Of a stretch of DNA of 13,832 nt, positions 13,435 through 13,832 are shown one piece after another; the stretch's first letter is position 1, and each line of letters starts with the position of its first letter. The position numbers were made by a program, and so were the translations under genes. The stretch comes from Treponema sp. (lineage in GTDB: Bacteria > Spirochaetota > Spirochaetia > Treponematales > Treponemataceae), in the NCBI GenBank assembly GCA_004554075.1, contig SFOB01000063.1, positions 1 through 13,832 of the forward strand, in the 5' to 3' direction. Under the pieces are notes generated by a model. That model was not told where the DNA came from. It searched no databases and worked only from the letters and a program-made list of their open reading frames with translations.

Positions 13435-13832
13435 ATGCTTGAAAAAATTACAAGTACCTTCAGTGGAATTGTAAAAACACTGAGCGGTAAATCAACTATC
13501 ACTGAAAAGAATATTGAGGATGCCGTTGAAGAAATAAAAATGGCTCTTCTCGAAGCAGACGTAAACCTTCGCGTTGTACGCCGCTTTGTTAATTCTACTA
13601 TAGAAGAAGCCAAGGGTGAAAAGGTTCTTAAGTCTGTAGACCCTGGCCAGCAGTTTACAAAAATCATCTACGACAAGATGGTTTCAATGCTGGGTGATAC
13701 TAAAGTTGATTTACACCTTAAAGGCCCGGATACTCAGTCTGTAATTTTGATGCTGGGTCTTCAGGGTGCCGGTAAAACAACTGCGGCGCATAAACTTGCT
13801 GCTCGTTTAAAGAAGGATGGAAGGCGGCCTTT
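13435..13832 (+). CDS. ffh: Signal recognition particle GTPase Ffh, 5' part
   Basis: 132 residues are visible before the window ends. The N domain (about 1-95) has the expected pattern LEKITSTFSGIVKTLSGK, then NIEDAVEEIKMALLEADVNLRVVRRFV (26-52). The G domain begins with SVILMLGLQGAGKTTAAHKLA (102-122), containing the G1 P-loop GLQGAGKTT (108-116), and continues to KKDGRRP. Ffh binds signal sequences at the ribosome with 4.5S RNA and docks at FtsY. FtsY begins differently, and the ALLEADVNL signature favours Ffh. GAGGT lies 5 nt or so before the ATG. The missing M domain would confirm the assignment. Confidence 0.95.
   Translation, partial: MLEKITSTFSGIVKTLSGKSTITEKNIEDAVEEIKMALLEADVNLRVVRRFVNSTIEEAKGEKVLKSVDPGQQFTKIIYDKMVSMLGDTKVDLHLKGPDTQSVILMLGLQGAGKTTAAHKLAARLKKDGRRP

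Overview
The window looks like a host-associated Treponema (spirochaete): AT-rich, with a chromosomal-type block (yajC-secD-secF, ispH, ndk, gpsA, ffh) beside a plasmid- or integrative-element-type block (parA, parB, rep, ssb). The genus call rests on recalled protein resemblance and base composition, not on a search.

Bases 1-304 are the 5' part of a Sua5/YrdC gene that reads like a Lactobacillaceae gene. It ends beside an 11-bp inverted repeat (326-367), so a chimeric join or a transfer is possible.

Bases 378-6464 hold nine genes, all on the minus strand and closely spaced, so probably one operon read from right to left. In order these are parA, parB, a HExxH zinc-peptidase-like protein with coiled coils, a lipoprotein, an exported protein, a replication initiator with a zinc ribbon, a single-stranded DNA binding protein, and two small proteins. 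The rep gene carries two identical 33-bp direct repeats, each with a hairpin and a DnaA-box-like sequence, beside three AT-rich repeats spaced 21 bp apart. This looks like an origin inside the initiator gene. No integrase, relaxase or type IV secretion gene is visible.

Bases 6465-7034 are a long intergenic region. It holds a candidate operator before parA, a tRNA-like element with a consensus T-loop but no normal anticodon arm, other inverted repeats, a minus-strand terminator, micro-ORFs and a clear yajC promoter. It is the probable boundary between the mobile block and the chromosome.

Bases 7035-13832 are plus-strand housekeeping genes: the SecDF-YajC export module, IspH (isoprenoid synthesis), NDK, GpsA (phospholipid precursor) and the start of Ffh (SRP).

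The most interesting signals are not genes. Between secF and ispH there are two copies, in opposite orientation, of a roughly 70-nt folded element. The copies keep the same bulged A and the same internal-loop sequence while paired bases change together. A second, smaller hairpin repeat between gpsA and ffh shows the same pattern of compensating changes. ndk appears to have a near-consensus promoter only 3 nt or so from its start codon, which predicts a leaderless mRNA.
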